The translations under genes and the position numbers were made by a program. Below, piece by piece: positions 15,875-18,536 of a DNA stretch of 18,536 bases. Source of the DNA: Phycisphaerae bacterium (GTDB lineage Bacteria > Planctomycetota > Phycisphaerae > Sedimentisphaerales > SG8-4); assembly GCA_030613765.1 (NCBI GenBank), contig JAUWLI010000021.1, positions 1-18,536 of the forward strand, given 5' to 3'. Below the pieces are notes generated by a model, which did not search any database, was not told the origin of the DNA, and saw only the letters and a program-made list of their open reading frames with translations. The first letter of the stretch is position 1. Each line of letters opens with the position of its first letter.

Positions 15875-17327
15875 GTAAATTCCTCTTCTGAATTCGTTCA
15901 TACATCCGCTGGTATTGTAAATTGCCTGGGTCCAATTCCAAAGCCCTTTTAAGAGCCGAAACTGCATTGGCAACATCTCCGTTTATGTCATAAGCCCAGC
16001 TTAATATGAAATAGTTATCTGCTATTTCTTCCAGTACCACGGCCGTTTTCGCAAGCTTCATGGCTTCGGAAAGGTTCGTTCCTGTTATTAAATACAAATG
16101 TGCTAATTCACGATATCCACCGGAGAATTTCGGATCTAACGTAATTACTTTTTTAAAGACTTTCTCCGCATCGTTAAACTGCTTTAATTGCATTGAAATA
16201 ACACCGGTATTCCAGCGACTTAATATATTATCTGGTTCTATCTGGTTGACTCTTCCATATATATGAAGGGCATCCGGTAACCGGTTGCTGCTCTGAAACA
16301 TGGACCCCAGCTTCATTAGGTATTCAGTATTGTTGGGATCCAGTGTGACAGCTCTCTGCAGGAGTTTTTCGGCTTCTTGAAAATTTCCCTTCTCGTAATA
16401 AATATGTTCGGCGTCACTATATATCTCGGCCAGCATTTTTCTTATCAAAACGACATCGTCAAAGGCCTTATTGCGATCCGTTAAAACCTTACTGTCCTCA
16501 GCCTTCAATTTTTTAAATATAGCAAGGTGTTTCCCGGCCTCATCCTGCAGCTTCAATCTCGAGCATACAGTAAAAAGCCCATAATAGACGTTCATATAAT
16601 CCGGCTGAAGCTCGATGGCTGTTTCGTAATACTTCTTTGCCTTATCATACTCCTTCAGTTTCAAATATCCCTGTCCAAGTAGAAAATAACTAAGACTGGA
16701 TTTGGGTGAAATCTTTAGTTCCTCCTCTGCTTCTTTGATAACTTCATCGTATCTACCCAGTACTATTAGTGTTTGGGCGATACTATTATGTACAGCCGGG
16801 ATTTTGGGATTAATCTCAAGGGCTTTTCTCCAGAACACGATGGCCTTATCGTATTCGGCTTTCTCAAAGGCTGTCCATCCCATACCAATATATACATCGG
16901 GACGCTCGGGATTCAGCTCTAAAGCTTTTTTCCAGTATTTCTCCGCTTCAGCAGAATTACCTTGCTTTCTATACACATTGCCCATTAAGACTAATGGATC
17001 TTCGCTATTGGAAAACTCTCTAATCAGCTGTTCGGTGAATTCTAACTCCTCTTTCTTCAATGCGACAATTTCCTGTTCGATTGTAAGTTTCGATGGTATT
17101 ATTTCGGTTTCTGGCTGTTCGCTTAGAACCGGAGGCGAATCTTTTTTTTGTGTCTTTTTATCGCTACGTAATAGAGCGCTTATCCCCCACAAACCTGCGA
17201 TTACCGCACATGCGATTACTCCAAAAATCAACAGCCATTTATAGGATTTTGGAGTAGGCAGGGCCGGTGGCTGTTTACGCCTTGGCTTCCTTATTTTCCG
17301 TCTACTGTGTCTCTTTGACTTTCCCAT
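15861..17327 (-). CDS. Membrane-anchored TPR protein, cassette 2
   Basis: 488 residues from the ATG at 17327, with an adjacent in-frame TTG at 17330. The N-terminus is highly basic (GKSKRHSRRKIRKPRRK), then comes one transmembrane segment at about residues 31-52 (WLLIFGVIACAVIAGLWGI). The periplasmic part has about nine TPRs, for example LVLMGNVYRKQGNSAEAEKYW, VYIGMGWTAFEKAEYDKAI, SYFLLGQGYLKLKEYDKAK and GYRELAHLYLITGTNLSEA. The same charged interruption occurs (KLKAEDSKVLTDRN). It is collinear with the cassette 1 TPR protein but clearly diverged, especially before residue 60. The stop overlaps the CRTAC1 start by 14 bases. A partner-binding role for the co-encoded CRTAC1 protein is inferred. 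Confidence 0.88.
   Translation of the reverse strand: MGKSKRHSRRKIRKPRRKQPPALPTPKSYKWLLIFGVIACAVIAGLWGISALLRSDKKTQKKDSPPVLSEQPETEIIPSKLTIEQEIVALKKEELEFTEQLIREFSNSEDPLVLMGNVYRKQGNSAEAEKYWKKALELNPERPDVYIGMGWTAFEKAEYDKAIVFWRKALEINPKIPAVHNSIAQTLIVLGRYDEVIKEAEEELKISPKSSLSYFLLGQGYLKLKEYDKAKKYYETAIELQPDYMNVYYGLFTVCSRLKLQDEAGKHLAIFKKLKAEDSKVLTDRNKAFDDVVLIRKMLAEIYSDAEHIYYEKGNFQEAEKLLQRAVTLDPNNTEYLMKLGSMFQSSNRLPDALHIYGRVNQIEPDNILSRWNTGVISMQLKQFNDAEKVFKKVITLDPKFSGGYRELAHLYLITGTNLSEAMKLAKTAVVLEEIADNYFILSWAYDINGDVANAVSALKRALELDPGNLQYQRMYERIQKRNLRGDS
15881..15887 (-). promoter_or_regulatory. Ribosome-binding site deciding the GTG start of cassette 2 CRTAC1
   Basis: AAGAGGA on the minus strand, within the TPR gene, has a 6-base spacer to the GTG at 15874. 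It selects this start over the longer open frame reaching back to 15976. Confidence 0.6.
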
Positions 17328-17338
17328 CAAATACAGCC

Positions 17339-17389
17339 TTAGAGCTTTCGCACCTTATGTAAGAACGCCCTATCACCACCTCTCTTCAT
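17339..17389 (-). other. Possible leader peptide ORF (16 codons), copy 2
   Basis: Reads MKRGGDRAFLHKVRKL from the ATG at 17389 to TAA at 17339-17341. Relative to copy 1, Lys3 becomes Arg and Phe16 becomes Leu. The stop overlaps the TAAGG before the TPR gene. There is no ribosome-binding site, and the start is 3 bases after the predicted -10 box. Confidence 0.25.
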
Positions 17390-17392
17390 GGG

Positions 17393-17421
17393 ATTATACC
17401 AAAAAAGTCATTATTCCACAA
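17393..17421 (-). promoter_or_regulatory. Sigma70-like promoter for cassette 2
   Basis: On the minus strand TTGTGG (17421-17416), a 17-base spacer and TATAAT (17398-17393). The spacer sequence is identical to that of the copy at 14008-14036. Confidence 0.55.
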
Positions 17422-17577
17422 GGTACCCTGCATGTAATATTCTTCTTGATACCATGTTGAGGATTCTATTTCATACTCTGTATAGCCTCCCAAGAAAAGT
17501 GCCTGCCTGAAAGGTATTAGACTATCTTCGGTATTGGTCGTTTTTCGACTACCGTTTACAAGGTTCTCACCGTTGAG

Positions 17578-18536
17578 CTATTCGACTTTCGAACTCCCTT
17601 CGGTGAGTGTTACAAGCCGGTCCACTGTGACGTTCTTGAAGATATCCATCCGAGAGCCTATCCATCGTACCTCGATACGATCTATCCTTTTGCGGTTGCC
17701 CAGCCCAAAGTGAAGACGCATGCCGTAATGGCTCTGATACCCACGACCGCTATGAACCTCATCTATAAGAGTCAAATCTCCCGCTACTACCTTGACTTGC
17801 GCTCCCACACCATCCCGATTGCTTTTTGTTCCTCGTAAGCGAACCTGAATCCAGTGCCCTTTAGACGGGGAGTCGTTTCTCAAAATGGTAGGCTCCCTGC
17901 GGGAATTGAGTATCACCACATCAATATCGCCATCGTTATCGAGGTCGTCAAAGCCGGCGCCTCTGCTACTCAATTTTACGTTCATACCGTCGCCAGCTTT
18001 GTCTGAAATATCGACGAACTTGCCGGCACCTGTATTCATAAGCAATATATTATGTGCTAAGTAGGTTTTTGTATCGTCGTATAGCCCGACGTTATCCTGC
18101 AGGTGGCCGCATGCGACGAAGATGTCACGGTCGCCATCGTTATCGAAATCGACAAAGCTGTTGCCCCAGGTTACGTGGGGCAGCGTTCCTGCTCCGGCAC
18201 CGGTCAGCATCGTCACATCTTCGAAGAGACCCTCACCGAGGTTCCTGTATAACGTGGCCAACTGATCCTCGTAACTGGTTACATAGAAGTCAAGCAATCC
18301 GTCATTATCATAATCGCCGCAATCGGTCCCCATACTTCCGTGCTGGTCACCATGGAGGTCATAAGCGCAGCCCGCCAGGAGCCCCACTTCTTCAAATTTT
18401 CCAGTCCCGTCATTTTGGAACAAAAAGTTCTCCGCTACGTCGTTGCCGATAAAGACGTCCGTATCGCCGTCGTTATCGTAGTCGGCGCACACAATTCCCA
18501 TGCCCCATCCTGCGTGCTGTCCCACACCGGAGCTTT
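17578..18536 (-). CDS. CRTAC1/ASPIC protein, cassette 3, 5' end beyond window
   Basis: The frame is open to the right edge (the visible N-terminal residues are SSGVGQHAGWGMG), so the GTG at 18525 is internal and the gene continues outside. The visible 319 residues or so contain the last four DxDxDGxxD blades (DYDNDGDTD, DYDNDGLLD, DFDNDGDRD, DLDNDGDID) and a complete ASPIC/UnbV domain (GHWIQVRLRG, VGAQVKVV, SGRGYQSHYGMRLHFGLG, IEVRWIG). It matches cassette 1 better in the blades and early ASPIC part (YDDTKTYLA, GHWIQ, SRREPT), but its last 17 residues are identical to cassette 2. By analogy a TPR gene should lie just upstream, to the right of the window. Confidence 0.88.
   Translation of the reverse strand, partial: SSGVGQHAGWGMGIVCADYDNDGDTDVFIGNDVAENFLFQNDGTGKFEEVGLLAGCAYDLHGDQHGSMGTDCGDYDNDGLLDFYVTSYEDQLATLYRNLGEGLFEDVTMLTGAGAGTLPHVTWGNSFVDFDNDGDRDIFVACGHLQDNVGLYDDTKTYLAHNILLMNTGAGKFVDISDKAGDGMNVKLSSRGAGFDDLDNDGDIDVVILNSRREPTILRNDSPSKGHWIQVRLRGTKSNRDGVGAQVKVVAGDLTLIDEVHSGRGYQSHYGMRLHFGLGNRKRIDRIEVRWIGSRMDIFKNVTVDRLVTLTEGSSKVE

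Larger units (their letters stand above)
17328..17577 (-). repeat. Spacer/leader repeat, copy 2 (between CRTAC1 cassette 3 and TPR cassette 2)
   Basis: This 250-base spacer matches 13943-14185. Identity is highest next to the TPR start codon and also continues without a break into the 3' end of the CRTAC1 gene. A short insertion near 17505 distinguishes it from copy 1. No convincing terminator is visible. Confidence 0.9.

Overview
The window reads as chromosomal DNA from an environmental bacterium, most likely a planctomycete or a relative (PVC group). The basis is gene content, not a marker gene. It has four CRTAC1-type proteins (FG-GAP/VCBS repeats plus an ASPIC/UnbV tail), a hydrazine-synthase-alpha-like cytochrome with a planctomycete-type haem segment, TPR proteins with a membrane anchor, and a very large multihaem cytochrome fusion. 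No rRNA, tRNA, CRISPR array, transposase or phage gene was seen.

Plus strand, 1-9810: six tightly packed genes that look like one operon running in from the left edge. In order they are a diheme HzsA-like cytochrome (5' end missing), a CRTAC1/ASPIC protein, a 953-residue ten-haem fusion (two four-haem c554-like modules, a YVTN beta-propeller and a MauG/cytochrome c peroxidase-like diheme module), a stand-alone Reg_prop-type propeller, and two paralogous type I periplasmic substrate-binding proteins, the first a probable lipoprotein. Every product whose N-terminus is visible carries an export signal. There is no permease, ATPase or cytoplasmic enzyme. It looks like a periplasmic or outer-surface redox module with two orphan ligand-binding proteins, of unknown substrate.

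Minus strand, 18536-9734: a tandem array of two-gene cassettes, each a membrane-anchored TPR protein followed by a secreted CRTAC1/ASPIC protein. Two cassettes are complete and a third is cut by the right edge. After the last cassette comes a nitrilase-superfamily amidohydrolase whose 3' end overlaps the 3' end of the plus-strand operon. The two visible spacers before the TPR genes are near-identical from the TPR start codon back through a sigma70-like promoter. They also encode a possible 16-residue leader peptide, although the TPR N-termini they drive have diverged strongly. This points to recent duplication or gene conversion, or to selection on the leader.

The two blocks are linked by the CRTAC1 family, which occurs in both. 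The most unusual items are the ten-haem propeller-peroxidase fusion inside an all-exported operon, the conserved promoter/leader of the TPR-CRTAC1 cassettes, and a perfect 24-bp tandem duplication of a ribosome-binding site plus start codon at 5748-5795.
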